Source: Epiperipatus broadwayi (taxonomy: Eukaryota > Onychophora > Udeonychophora > Euonychophora > Peripatidae). From it: a DNA stretch of 64,000 nt. Where the stretch lies: NCBI GenBank assembly GCA_028023455.1, contig JAQFVV010012416.1, forward strand, positions 9,307,967 to 9,371,966, in the 5' to 3' direction. The notes beneath the pieces are model-generated. The model worked only from the letters and a program-made list of their open reading frames with translations. It was not told the origin of the DNA and made no database searches. This document shows positions 41,135 to 53,699 of this stretch, piece by piece; positions within the stretch are counted from its first letter, which is position 1, and every line of letters begins with the position of its first letter. Made by a program: the position numbers and the translations under genes.

Positions 41135-44100
41135 AGTCAAAAGATGCGGCTTAATATGCTGACAGTGGATACCAATTTTACCATATTATGACTTCGACAC
41201 TGATTATTTTTATGAAAAATAAATGACCTTAAAAATAGATAAATAGGATATAAGTTACATCAATTTATAATTTACATTATTCACTTCAATAGTCATTAGA
41301 CATTAAAATGTTCAACAGAAAAGTTATTTGTATTTTATTCTATTCTTTTCTGACTGGAAAAGATTTATTTAGCATTATTTGTTAGTGCACTCAAACATAG
41401 TCTCAATGAGAGAGCAGGTAGCTTAAATAAGCTTTAAAATGACATTCCCTAACTTATAATATAAACGAAAATATGAGACGGATTTAGAAATCATGGCATT
41501 ACATCTTACAGATTTAAAATGGGCAAATATAAAAATATTAAACAAGAATCACGGTGCCGACTAAAGTAATAACGCTAGAAAAGATTGAGTCCATTTTAGG
41601 ATGAATGCTTCATCAATAATATAAGAACATGAAATGTGCCTGTACACGTGATAGGTCAGCATTTGAAAAAGATGGTCTGGTAGGAATTGCATGGTCCGGC
41701 TTACTTCCAGTGTTAACCCATGTAGAGCCTAAATGATAACCTGACAATATCCTGGAGCCGGTGCTTCCAAGCCCCATTCACGGATATGCCATTAAGTAAA
41801 AGAATCCCGTTTCTCCGGGTTTTAAATTTGACAAAGCAAAGTGAGGAAATTTCGTAACGTTATGTAAGCCAAGCAATGCTAGTACTAAAATAAATAAATC
41901 AGGTTCTTAATGATGCTGATATGTGAATTAAGGCACTCGTAATTTAATGGAATCTAGCGTAATGATATGAAATAATTTGATCCCTCTCGAAAGGTACGCA
42001 AATTAGTTAGGATGTCACAAATAAAAGAGAGAATATTGTTCCCTTCATTAAACAAATATTAATACGCTAACTAGTAATTAATTCCATAGATAATTACCAT
42101 GCTAGATGGCATGATGGGCAAATGATTGACCATATATTAAAAAAAAACAGCAAAGGTAGGTCATTAAGTTTACTTTAAAATATAATTTAAAAATAAAATC
42201 AATAGCGTAAACATAGTAATAAAGTAACATATTAAATGTAGCAGCGAATAATCTGCCACTAAGCAAATAGAATAACTTAAAAAATATTATTCAATCAAAT
42301 GAACTTTTAGTTAGGTAAGAAAGCTTACATTTATGATTTAACATCCCACAATATTGAGGATATCTAATATAAGAAAATTTAGGATCGGTTCACTCGATTG
42401 AACTATTAGCATATTAAATTAAATCATACGAAATTTATAATATTAAAAATAAAAGTTTGCCGCATTTAAAATATTAAAAATAGAAATTGTGAAACCCATT
42501 AAAGAAATGCATTAAAAAAAATAAAGTTATAGATTCGTGCATTATATTTTTATAACAGAAAGAGTAAGTTACAATAGAATGGTTACAATTAGCATTACAA
42601 TGTCATGTTTAAATAAAAGAGTTATATTACAAATAATTTAGATTTTAAAATGAAAGTTTTGAAAGCGTTCATATTAGCGGCATGATTAGGATTTACTTTC
42701 CATTTCCTGATGTCTTGACGTACATACGGATTAAACAGTGTAAAATTATAAATGAGGAAAAACACGGTTAGCAAGGCAAAGCTTTGAAAAATAATGACTG
42801 GCATTTTGAGATAGTTATTACAGCATTTAAATTAGGCAGTCCATAAGTGGAGATGGCAGATTAGCATAGCAGTATGGAAATGATTTTTGGAGAAGAAAGG
42901 GAAAGCAAATTTAGTCCCTCTACTCCGGATTCATATTTCAAAAAATTAAATTGACTTGGGTCCGTTCTGCAACACTGTTTAAGATGGCGAACTAAGAGAT
43001 AGCCTAAAATTTCGGCTCTATTTATATGTTAGAAAGACCTCGAATATTCTCTCTTTCCACTTGATGAGGCCCGGATGTCCATTAAGTGGCCTGAATGCAC
43101 CTATTGTTTATTTTCAATGATAATGCAACAAGTTCTAGAGAGTATTGTTTTAATCTATTTTGAGAATGGAAATAGATTAAAAGATATAATTTTCATTAAC
43201 ATTTTGTTTGCTAAGGGATTAATTACCCTTTTTAAATTATTAAATCTAGAATATTCTTTTATTTATATGTTTCAGAGTTATTTTAATTACTCTCTAGAAC
43301 TTTCTTTGGTATTGCATCATAAAATAAAATATGCGAACTGTAAAATAAATATACATAATATTTAATAACGAAAAATATATTTTTATCAATAATATATTTT
43401 TGCAATCTTGAACACACATACATGATTATTTAAAGGGACTGGAAATTTAAATAATTCCGACTTAAGATTATTAAATATTCTTTTATAATAAAAATGTTTA
43501 ACTTATGAAAGTACAAAAATAACGAAGGGTTTTAAAACTTGTATGTGTGTCCTTTCACTCTCTAGTGATTTAACATTTATATAGCTGGGTTTAAACCTCT
43601 GATTCAAGGTTTTGAATCACCAGACAGTAATATATTTTACGCTTCAATATGTATGACCAATTTCTGAATAAAACTTTTTTTTTTATCATTAAATCAAATA
43701 ATTTTATTTTTTTTCCTTTAATGAAAGAACTTCATGATTTTTTTTTTTTTTAATTACCATTCATGATTTACAAAAATATACTGTAATATTTTATTAAAGA
43801 TATATGGTATAAAACTATTTGAAGAAAAAAATGCTAGAAAAAATATCAATACACATGCTATTAATAATGCTACTTAACTGAACAGGTACTTGAGAAAGTA
43901 ATATTTAACTAGGAAAAAAATGGCTACAGATGTAACACGATTCATAAAATGTAATAAGTTCACAAATTTCATTGTTTTTATTATTTATTTGCTTGCATTT
44001 TTTTTTTTTTGGTTTATTTATATTTGTTTTAGAATATTGTATTTGTACATTCATATAACAAACTCCAGAGTCCAGGCAAAATACACTAAAGCTGATCAGG

Positions 44101-46255
44101 ATGAGTTGGTGAGACCTGGAACCTGACCAAACTTCAACTCATTTACCAGTATTCCATGATTTAATACCCTATAAATGACATTTATGAGGTTACACTTGGT
44201 CTCAATTTCTTCAGCAAGCTGACTGAGCAAAGAGAGAAATATGAGACTTGGGGGAAATTAATAATTTATATATAATTAAAGACTAAATAGACTACTTAAC
44301 ACGCTAAGACTTAACTTAAAAAATGCATACTATACATGTTAATAATAAGGAATTTGGATGATTTGGAATTGATTGCAAGTAATAGACATGAAACAACTTA
44401 TAATTTTAAACAGATTTATTAAAATAAATGATTAAATAATAACTTGAATGAAACAAAGAAAACATTAATTACTTAGGATACATATATAATTAATGCATGC
44501 AGACATTACAGAAATGATGAGATTAATTTAATACAGCAAACCCATCTTTAATATCTTAATTTATACAGGTATTGCAGTTAATAAACCATGCCTATTATAT
44601 TTTGATATGCGAAGCTATTCCTTGGTTTGCCAATGTTACAAGCTAGAACTTGAGCCAGAAAGATCATTAGATATAGCGTTAAGTTGATTGTTATATAAGT
44701 ACATTACAAATGAGCAATTTAATAAGCTCAATGTACAGATTCAACCTGGTAACCTAGATTACAGGTTCAAACTAATGCTGAAGTGTTGATAAGAAGAAAT
44801 GGTAACCTTTAGATCACATCTATAGACTATTGCACTAATAAAATACTATCATAAGGTCATGGTGCAAGTAATTGTTCATGGTTTCAGTATCAAATACTTG
44901 GTACTCTGAAACTGAACAGCTTGCTACAATAATAAAGAACATTTCAGTTCAGTGTATTCGGATCGGCTACTCAAGTGTTCTGGCTTTAAGCTCAGTAACA
45001 TGCTTGGTGATCTAACCCAAATGAGGTGGATGGGAGCAGCCTCCACTGCTAGCCTGTCAAGACATAGAAAGATATTAATACCCTAATGGGTGCTTAGTAA
45101 AAACACACTCACAATGCATAAATTAATACAAATATATGTATATAGAATTAATTAACTAATGGGACTAAACAGATAGTTTCTATCTGCTAAACTAACTCAA
45201 TACAGTTCGTAGTTTAGCATATAATAATCATACTAAGAAACAGGGCTAATTAAATTAATTGAGTTAATACACTGAATCTGTATTCATATATATATATATA
45301 TATTGTGCCCTTTTATATGGGTCTCCATAAATTGTTGTATCAATATATTTAAAAAAATTTAAATTTAAGATATATTTAGCTATATGATGTAACTTTGTTT
45401 ATAGCAATCTTTTAAAAAAGTGTAATTAAAGTAATCTATGAATATTTGATATGTGAAAATTGTGCTGATGTTGAGAGAGACGTTTCAATGGGGATGATAA
45501 TAGTATATGGTTGGGAAAACTGGCCATAAGCAATACTGCATTAATAAATTTAATAAATAAATGTTTAAAGTTAAAAGTTTTAAAAAGACAAATTAAAATT
45601 AAATGCATATATTTATTGTTGATAAAGATTAATATTTAATAAATGAATATAAATATTTTAATTATTAGTAGTACATGATAGAAGATTAATATTTGATTTT
45701 AATAATATCGAATTATTATTTTAAAAACTGTTATAATATATTATTTATTTTAAAAATATTTATTTTTAAAAAATGAATTGTTGGTTTATTTTTAGATTAT
45801 TACAAGCGTCTGTACCTCTGTTGTAAAACAGATGTTAGTTAGACACATACACACATGCTTGGGAGTTTTTTAGTAAAGTTGCAAAGCTATTTTAAAAATT
45901 TTGTTATAAAATTTATAAATATTATATTGGCTATCATGAAATAAAAATAAAGATAATTAATGTGAAATATTAAATCTGATTTTTAAAATACTGTTTAAAA
46001 ACATAACGAATAAAAATAGACTTAGTTTGTTTATAAAAATAATCTTATAAAAGTTAAAAGTAAAGTAAGAAAGTATATTTTAAAAAAATGTTTAATGGAT
46101 TTAAATAAACAATAAAGATTAATTTAAGAATTTAATAATGTGATAAATAATAAATATTAAATAAGTCATTATTTATTTTTAATTCTGTTTTGTTGGTAAA
46201 ATATGTAAATAAGCTAGCAAGTCGATTGTTTAATTCACCAATCAAGTGGGAGTTT
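41135..46255. other. No recognised feature
   Basis: Long A/T-rich stretch. 41640-41830 and 44980-45070 are more G/C-rich and may be decayed repeats, but show no promoter boxes, TIRs or coding motifs. A TA microsatellite lies at 45285-45304. Open frames here have no recognisable domains. Confidence 0.45.
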
Positions 46256-46263
46256 TCTTCCGG

Positions 46264-46270
46264 TATAAAA
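46264..46270 (+). promoter_or_regulatory. Possible TATA box
   Basis: TATAAAA sits in a G/C-flanked context (CCGGTATAAAACCAAGG), with a G-rich patch about 25-35 bp downstream. This resembles a pol II core promoter more than the many A/T runs around it. No transcript start or convincing gene follows; a 64-codon frame starts at 46430. Confidence 0.2.
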
Positions 46271-49200
46271 CCAAGGTTCAATTGTTCGGAGGGGAGTGTG
46301 ATTGAAATTCTTAAAGTAAAGGGTGCTATTAGAAATAGCTAAGTAATTATAGACGCTCTCAAAATCGTTTAAAATTATAAGAGAGTAATTTTTTAAAATA
46401 ATTTATAAAAGTTTACCTACAAATATGCAGTGCTAATTTTAATTATAATTTCCTATCGTCTTGATCAAAACTCAATTTACTATCAAATAGTCATGGAAAC
46501 ATCGTATAAGGATAAAATGTATTGGAGACTTTATACTGAAAATTTAACAAACGCTGGATTAACTAGGAGAGTTATTAGATGCATAAAAGTAATACGTTGG
46601 ACCTTGTATAAATTTAAAAGCTGATCGTAGTTAATTTGTATAAAACAGATATTTAAAAGAATGAGAAATACTTCTTTATGAAGAAAGTATTTGTGAATTG
46701 TAAATCTAAGTATATAACTTAGTAAAGATGGTAAATAATAATGATTACCTCAATACTTGCCTTGTTAAGTCTTTATGGTTTAAAAGACTAAATTCTGACA
46801 GTTTTAAAAGGCAAATAAATTGGAGATTTAATAAGTAAAGAAATACTTATAAGTAAAATTATGATATTATTAAGATCTGAACGCTGGTCGTACAGAAGAC
46901 TCTAAAAGTAATCTTACCTAAATATTCGTTAAGGAAATGCGCAAATAAAAGTATACGTGGATATCCAAGTCAATTTTAGAACAATTAAAAAAGAATTTAT
47001 AAACTATTGATTAATTCTAAAATAATAACTTTTAAATAATTTTTTTTCTCTTTAAAAGAAATGAATTTGATTCCATAAACTATCTTAATTATTATTTTAT
47101 TTTTAGGTGGAACTGACTTTTTTTATATTTTAAAAAAGAACGTTTCATTTTTTCATAAAAACTTTTAAAAACACGTGATGTACCGGAAAAGAAAGTAATG
47201 TTTGGTGAAAATTTGTGCCTAGGAAAAAGAACAATATAGTGAAAGAAGACACCGTTGGATGTTATGTAATATGTTTTATTTATTAACTAACATAAATATT
47301 TAATTAATTATTAATTTATTGAAAGATAGGAAAGGTACATTTACATTTTTTTAAAAGTAATAACTAAATATTAATATAATTTTTTATTGCATAAAGTTTA
47401 TTTTATAATTATACAACACGTAATATTTTAAAGAATAATTGTTGAGTGTAAATGTGAAATTATTTTGTAAAACTGAAATCTTGGAGGACATCGTGTGACG
47501 GACTGTACATTGAAGTATCATTTATGGTAAAAATTGTGTAATAATAATAATAATTTGATGTATTTACTATGTTTTCTTTAGATTAACCAAATGTTATATG
47601 ATTATTGAATGAATGTATTAATATTTAAATAATATACACGCATAAGATTAATAATAGCAGTTTTATTTTAATATGCATACTTTAAATTGATGATGTAAAT
47701 TTAGTACAACGTAATATGAGAACCTAGAAATAATTATATGATTCTTTCGTGAATAAATTTTAATATTTCTGTTACAATATTAGAAATTAGATTTATTATA
47801 TTAATGTAAGTTATTTCTTTTTCTTTTCAAGTTAGTAAGAGGTATATAAAATCTATATTTTATTTTATTTTTATTAGATAAGTAAGTTAATTTTATGTAG
47901 AAATTTATATTTTGATTGAAGGTTTATCGTATATAGATGATGAGGTATAAGAGTTTGGATAGTTATTATTTTTTTTAAAAAAATTGGTCATCTGTTTTTC
48001 CTGAAGTCAAATAAGGTTAAAATAATATTTGTAGATAGAAGTTTATTAGGAAGAAATAGGAATAACAAGTAAAGAAGAGTAATAGTTTTTTTAAATGGAA
48101 AAGAATCATAGAATTTTTATTTGATATAATACTTTATAAAAATTTGAAATTGTTGAATAATTTAAAATATTATTTTTAAAAGAACATATACCTATTGCAT
48201 ATTTTGATAAGACATGTAGTATGACATTATATCGGAATGAAATAAACAGTGATAATCAATAATTGTTATTATACTACAAAGTTATATCAGTTTATACATT
48301 AATTGATCTTTGAGTAATATTAATAGTAAATGTAACACATACTAGTACATTATAATTTAAATAGCAGTAAGACTTAAATGAAGTAGCATTTTAATTATTA
48401 AAGTCTGTTTATTTACATATATGCTACATGAATGATATTTCATATAAAACCGTTTTCTTGTATTATTTGATGACAAATGATGTTTATTAAAATTAAAGTC
48501 ATAAACTTAATTAAATATTATTGATAGAACATTTTAAGAAATGTATAAATTATCTATTTATGATTATGGAAATAGTAACAGTGTAAAAATCTTGTATTAT
48601 TATTTTTCTTATTTTTTGTTTATTTTCTTTAGTTCCATGTGTAATGTAAATAGTGTAAATAAGTTACTTGTTAAAGTTAATGTAAATAAATTTGTTAAGT
48701 TGTTTAAAAGATGTGTTGAATTCATTATTTTACACCACAGCATTTGACAACAGATAATTTGAATGTACATAATATTTGCACAATATGAATTTATTATTTT
48801 ATTATTTGAGAAAGAAACACAATATTTTCTTAATATAATTTATAGAAATTGATTGACATTAACATATAATATTACAATGGTCACAAAGTAATTATAATGC
48901 ACAATATAAGAGTATAATATTATTTATTGCCACAGATTATTAAATTATAAGATTTTGGTCTATTTTAAAATTAAGATACTATATGGAAATGAAAGACATG
49001 TATATGATTTACTTATTTTCTTAATGATTAATAGTATAATAAAATAGATAAGATTAAGCTATACACTAAAGATTATTATTATTAGTTATTGTTATTAGAA
49101 TAAGTTAGGTGTATTTAGGTTTGATATTAAATCCCTTATCATTCCTATCTACACGAATTATTATTACTTTAAGATAATTAGAAGAACCTGAGATCATTTA

Positions 49201-50215
49201 ATTATATTTCCTTAACAAAAGATTGAGATTTATTTATCTATTATTATTAAAGATAATTCATTTATAAAGTCATAAGAGTGCTGTAGAGTTAGTAATGAGA
49301 TAATAAAGAGGTAATAGTATTCTTATGCCATTGAGACGGTGTCTTGGAAAGACATTGATTCAATGTAAATCTAATTACCAATTGTAACTTCACTTCACAG
49401 TCTCATGATTTTAATAAATACTTATTTAATTAATACATAATATTGAACTATATTAATTTTTGATAAATTTATAATAAATCTAATAAGTTATAATATTATA
49501 AAAATATATTAAAGATAGTTATACATATTTTAGCTGAGCATAATGATTTAATTGAGCTAGTCATATTTTAAATTATATCATATATCGAGAAGTGAGGGTA
49601 CAATATATATGTATGTGTGTGTGTGATTAAGTTAGGGAGAAGGTACATTAAATGGCCTTAACAACATTTAAAAAATATACTTTTAATATCATCCTTAGCT
49701 AGCATCCTACTTCTAACTAATAGATAAAATCATAAGTTTAAAAACTCACTAAGCAAACCTTAATAAATGAAATAACAATAACAACAAGTGCATAGCGATT
49801 GGTTAATATCTATCAGAATAGGATTTTGAAGCAGTGATTTTCCATGCTAAGTAGCATTCTTAAATATTACGCTGGAGAGCTTAATAAAGATCTCTACTTA
49901 AACGTTTACTAGAATAATTACTCACTGCCTCGAAATTTTGGCATATCATATCTATTAAAACAAATGAAATATAATTTAAAACAGAAATTATAGGAATGAC
50001 CGCGGTTTATGGAGAATTTAAATTATAACTGCATACAGTTATTATGAGTTAAAGAAATGAAATACATTATTTATAATTCAGGCAAGTTCTACATTTTAAT
50101 TTTTGAAACGATTTAATTTAAAAGAAATTAATAATTAAGATTGAACGTTCATTAGATTTACATATTTAATTTACAGTTTAGAGATTAATTTATAAAAAGC
50201 TCTGCAGTTTATGAA
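46271..50215. other. No recognised feature
   Basis: Extremely A/T-rich with T-rich runs and no assignable repeat. The 64-codon frame at 46430-46624 (contains KMYWRLYTENLTNAGLTRR) is somewhat less biased than its surroundings but matches nothing I know. Confidence 0.4.
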
Positions 50216-50220
50216 GAATA

Positions 50221-50448
50221 TTACCAATCTTCTTCTGCAACTTGGATATCAGGCTCTTGGAAGTAGGCATTGTGGTACTCTTTTCTGGATAGGTTGCTTG
50301 GTGTCAGTCTTCTTTCAACAGCAGGCAATGGTTGGAAGCTCTCCATCTGATAATGATGATCATACACCATGGCAGCATGTAAGATGGGATTGGAGATGAC
50401 CATTCTCCCAATAGGAAGAAACAGCAAATCTGCAGCCCTCCTACTCAT
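50221..50448 (-). CDS. Candidate exon or short gene, product unrecognised
   Basis: Seventy-five codons of balanced composition stand out from very A/T-rich flanks: MSRRAADLLFLPIGRMVIS, then NPILHAAMVYDHHYQ, PLPAVERRLTPSNLSRKEY and an acidic end (EPDIQVAEEDW). The frame ends in TAA, but GTAATA directly after GATTG could be a splice donor, so the protein may continue. No transposon motif, no membrane segment or signal peptide stands out. The opposite strand also has an open frame here. Host exon is my preferred reading; an unfamiliar repeat is possible. Confidence 0.35.
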   Translation of the reverse strand: MSRRAADLLFLPIGRMVISNPILHAAMVYDHHYQMESFQPLPAVERRLTPSNLSRKEYHNAYFQEPDIQVAEEDW

Positions 50449-50459
50449 TTATAATAAAA

Positions 50460-51290
50460 TTTTCAATCAGGCATCGATTCTGGTAGCAACATACATATAA
50501 ATTTACAGAGTATATTTTAAGTGCCAAAATGTAGGCTATTTATATTAGTTTCAAATCCTATATTATTTTTCTATAAGCTGGATTCACAGCTGGGTGAATC
50601 CATTAACACTTGTTTACAATTTAATTTTAAATTTGTAAAATTGACTCAACCATTGTTTAATATTTTAAGTCAAGTAAATTTAGCTTGGTTTAGCCACTCG
50701 ATTCCCAAAGGGATTTAAAATAGTGCTCGTTCAGTGAGCTTTGTTATTGACCAAGTTTCTGTTTTGAAAATATTATTGCAAAATTATAAATTTAGAAACC
50801 CAGCCTATACATTATTTTATAACATGGCATGACAGGATTTTTTATAGACAATATTTTAATTTTACTTTAGCAAATTTAGAAAATCTTTTAAACAACATTT
50901 AGTTACATATGTATGCTGGTACTAGGTGGATTTTATACATATATATGGAATTCTCAATGACAACTAATGAATTGACTTCTTTTAAATAAATACATTTATA
51001 ATTTTAAAAAGATCTCATTTTTAAATACAGACATGCTGTTAAATACAGACACGCTGTAAAATACATAAACTGATAATATACTATAGTCTGTTCTTGCATA
51101 TATATATGTGTGCTGATACATATATAATGATGTTTATGCTGAAATACATGTACTCAAGAGGTTTTAAAGTTAGCACAGATATAATTATGGGGTAAAACAT
51201 ATAGTCTGTAGGAATATACCATATAATTAAAGACATACAAATATCATGTAGTTTGCGATTTCACTGTAAATATGTAACATTAAATACAAT
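50460..51290. other. No recognised feature
   Basis: A/T-rich DNA. A short direct repeat (AAATACAGACATGCTGTTAA / AAATACAGACACGCTGTAAA) lies at about 51024-51062. Confidence 0.45.
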
Positions 51291-51296
51291 CATATT

Positions 51297-51392
51297 TTAA
51301 ATAATAAATGCTGTTATAGTAAATACTACACACTTCCACTTCAACGTTCTACAATATGATAATAAGTTATTCCACTTTCCTATTAGTTACCT
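51297..51392 (+). repeat. Single arm of small palindromic repeat
   Basis: Contains AATAATAAATGCTGTTATAG, CTTCCACTTCAACGTT and ATATGATAATAAGTTATTCC. It matches each arm of the palindrome at 51849-52040 and is therefore a third copy of the arm. Confidence 0.55.
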
Positions 51393-51616
51393 TTGTATAT
51401 AAAAAAGATTGTCTTGAATACTTAAGGCAGAGAGAATTCATATTAATCAATCCAATTGTTTATTATAAGACATACATTAAACAGATCAACCTTTTAATAT
51501 AACAACATAAGCAAGTCCCTATTTAAAATTTTATAATAAACATTTGAACGATTTAGTAAATCACAACTTGAATATATATATATAACATTAAATATTCACT
51601 TCAGCCTTCTAAATGT

Positions 51617-51754
51617 TAAGATATTTCAGCAACACCCTCTATGAATAAATATAAAATCAATCTCAAAAAGCCAAACTCAAGAGGAATATCCTTTTGAGTT
51701 TGGCTGTTTGAGATTCAGACTTTATATTTATTAATTTCGCTGAAATATCTTACA
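51617..51754. repeat. Inverted repeat, 60-bp arms
   Basis: 51617-51680 and 51693-51754 are reverse complements (TAAGATATTTCAGC and mirror; AAGCCAAACTCAA and mirror) around a 12-bp centre, a strong snap-back structure. Confidence 0.65.
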
Positions 51755-51848
51755 GTTTGGAGGGGTGATTTAAATATTTTCTATGTAATTTTCAACTAGT
51801 GTTAAGCATTATAATATTTTCTTATATAACACTGAATGCAATCTCTTT

Positions 51849-52040
51849 TAAATAGTAAATGCTATTATGGTAAATAATATGATTACTCCCACTTCAGTAT
51901 TGGACATGATAACAAGAAAATGTTTCCACTTTCATAAAAAGAGAACACATAGGAAAGTGGAACTACTTTCTTGTTATCATATTATTGAACAATGAAGTGG
52001 GATTGTGTAATATTCAATATAACAACATTTACTATTTAAA
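51849..52040. repeat. Inverted repeat, 85-bp arms
   Basis: 51849-51932 and 51954-52040 are reverse complements (AAATAGTAAATG and mirror; GATAACAAGAAA and mirror). The arms match 51297-51392, so this is a repeat family that occurs singly and as a head-to-head pair. Confidence 0.65.
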
Positions 52041-52044
52041 AATC

Positions 52045-52550
52045 AATTATATTTAACATGATATATATATATAATCATAGTACGATTTATTATATTACAA
52101 ATATATATACATCATGAAACAGTTTTTAGTACTGTTATATTGCCTTAACTAATCACTGTTATTTTTTTACAAAAATATTGACATATATACATTTAAGAAC
52201 AAACAAACAACAAAAAAGATCTAAACCTATTGATAATGTGAAAATTCAAAACTCTATTCAATTTTTTATTTACATGTTACTGTATGAGAAGCTGTTGGAA
52301 TATCTTTGCTTTGTAGACAGTTATTTAAAAGCTCTTTTAAACATTACTATTTTAGTTTCAATAATAATTTATTATTTCTAATGTATACAGTGATGTGTAA
52401 CCAAACATATGAGGTTTACATTGTTGTTCTAACTATCTTGTTATTTCCATTTGGAGTTCTGATGAGTCTATGTTGTGCAAGATGGTGTGAACATTAAATC
52501 TTTCACATATTTGTTATCTGATTGTTACCCCACCCCTTTTTGCCTGGTTG
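52045..52550. other. No recognised feature
   Basis: A/T-rich, with two overlapping short open frames (52178-52497) that carry no motif. Confidence 0.45.
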
Positions 52551-52554
52551 TTAG

Positions 52555-53690
52555 TTTGGCATATTGTATAATGTCCAAGTGGCCTCAAATGCTTTTAATG
52601 ATGCCAGGAGTTGGTCTCTCTTCTGGATTTTAATCATTGTTTTGGAAAATACCTGTGTTATAAGAGGTTGTGGGTGTTCCATGATTAGTTTACAACGTGT
52701 AACCCATATGGCATAATTCAAAAATATTGAGAGACATATTATTGGATGTTTTAGTATTGATACTATCCTTCAGAGATGAGATCAGTTGGAAATCTATCTC
52801 GGTGTTGGAGAGTATGATTTCTCGGATCACTCTGAGTCCCGTACATTGTGAGAAGAGGTGATCCGATGTCTCATCGCCGTTCATGCAAATGCTGCAAGTA
52901 GGGTTTATGTTGTTGTGTCCTCATTTGTAAAAGAGGAAGTGATTAGTTGGTAGTCCGTTAATGTAGTATTTAATGAGGAAGTCTAGGTATTTGGCCTCTA
53001 GACTCCATCTTTTAAAGTTGGATACCAGTTTCTGATTATTGTAATAAAGTGTATTGATTATAGGATGGAGGATTGTGTATGCTTGCCATAATGATATTTT
53101 AGAATTGAATGTGGAGTCGGTTATTGGGCAGTGCTGTTTGATAAGACTTGTGATTCTAGTGATCCATGTTTGTCTGCCTGGTGGGGGTCAGTCGGTGGGT
53201 GTTACCTTTTGAAGCAAAGCTTTTTCGAGATTTGTGTTAAAACTATATGATGCTACCAAGTTGTGTATGACGTTGTGGGTTTTTTGATAAATCAATACCT
53301 GAATGGAGTGAAGAGCAAGGCCATTTATCTTTCTTGGTCACTGAGTGCCTTTGAGGCTGATCGCGACCGTTTTACCTCTACAGAAAAGCCTGGAGCACAA
53401 TCCATTTATTTTATTTACGAAGCCTTTGTTGAATTTGATAAATGGAAGAAAGTATGATATTTTTGGCATCACATTCATGTTAATTAGTGCTACCTTGCCA
53501 GGGAGGGAAAGGTAGACTTGTGACAAAGAAGTGATGAATTTATTTGTTGTTTCCAGGATGTTATCCTGAATCTCTTTGGACATTGCTGTGGTAGATTTGA
53601 AGATGGAAAACCCAAGATATTTCTGTGGCTTGGCAGAGAAGAGGGTGTTGATTTTCCTTCCTAAAACTATTTTTATCACTTCAAGCTAAA
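52555..53690 (-). pseudogene. L1/Tx1-like LINE fragment, C-terminal part of ORF2
   Basis: Minus-strand frames read right to left. PQKYLGFSIFKSTTAMSKE, LSLPGKVALINMNVMPKISY and KINGLCSRLFCRGK (53338-53679) are the post-RT segment of L1/Tx1-type LINEs (the KYLG, LS--G+-, K--Y and FLW-like steps). The next frames give SLWQAYTILHPIINTLYYN and INGLPTNHFLFYK. 52690-52884 then has NPTCSICMNGDETSDHLF-QC, the Cys-x2-Cys ... His ... Cys finger. The catalytic RT core is not in the window, so the copy is 5'-truncated and frameshifted. Confidence 0.65.
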
Positions 53691-53699
53691 CATCTAGTA

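Noticed and set aside
48541-48747. 68-codon plus frame rich in Tyr/Phe/Asn
   Set aside because: Composition follows the surrounding A/T-rich DNA; no motif.
50211-50399. Plus-strand open frame opposite the candidate exon
   Set aside because: The minus-strand frame is longer, has more balanced composition and a possible splice donor. The plus frame is likely its shadow, though the choice is not certain.
53263-53457. Plus-strand open frame within the L1/Tx1-like fragment
   Set aside because: Antisense to the minus-strand KYLG/LSLPGKVAL coding segment.
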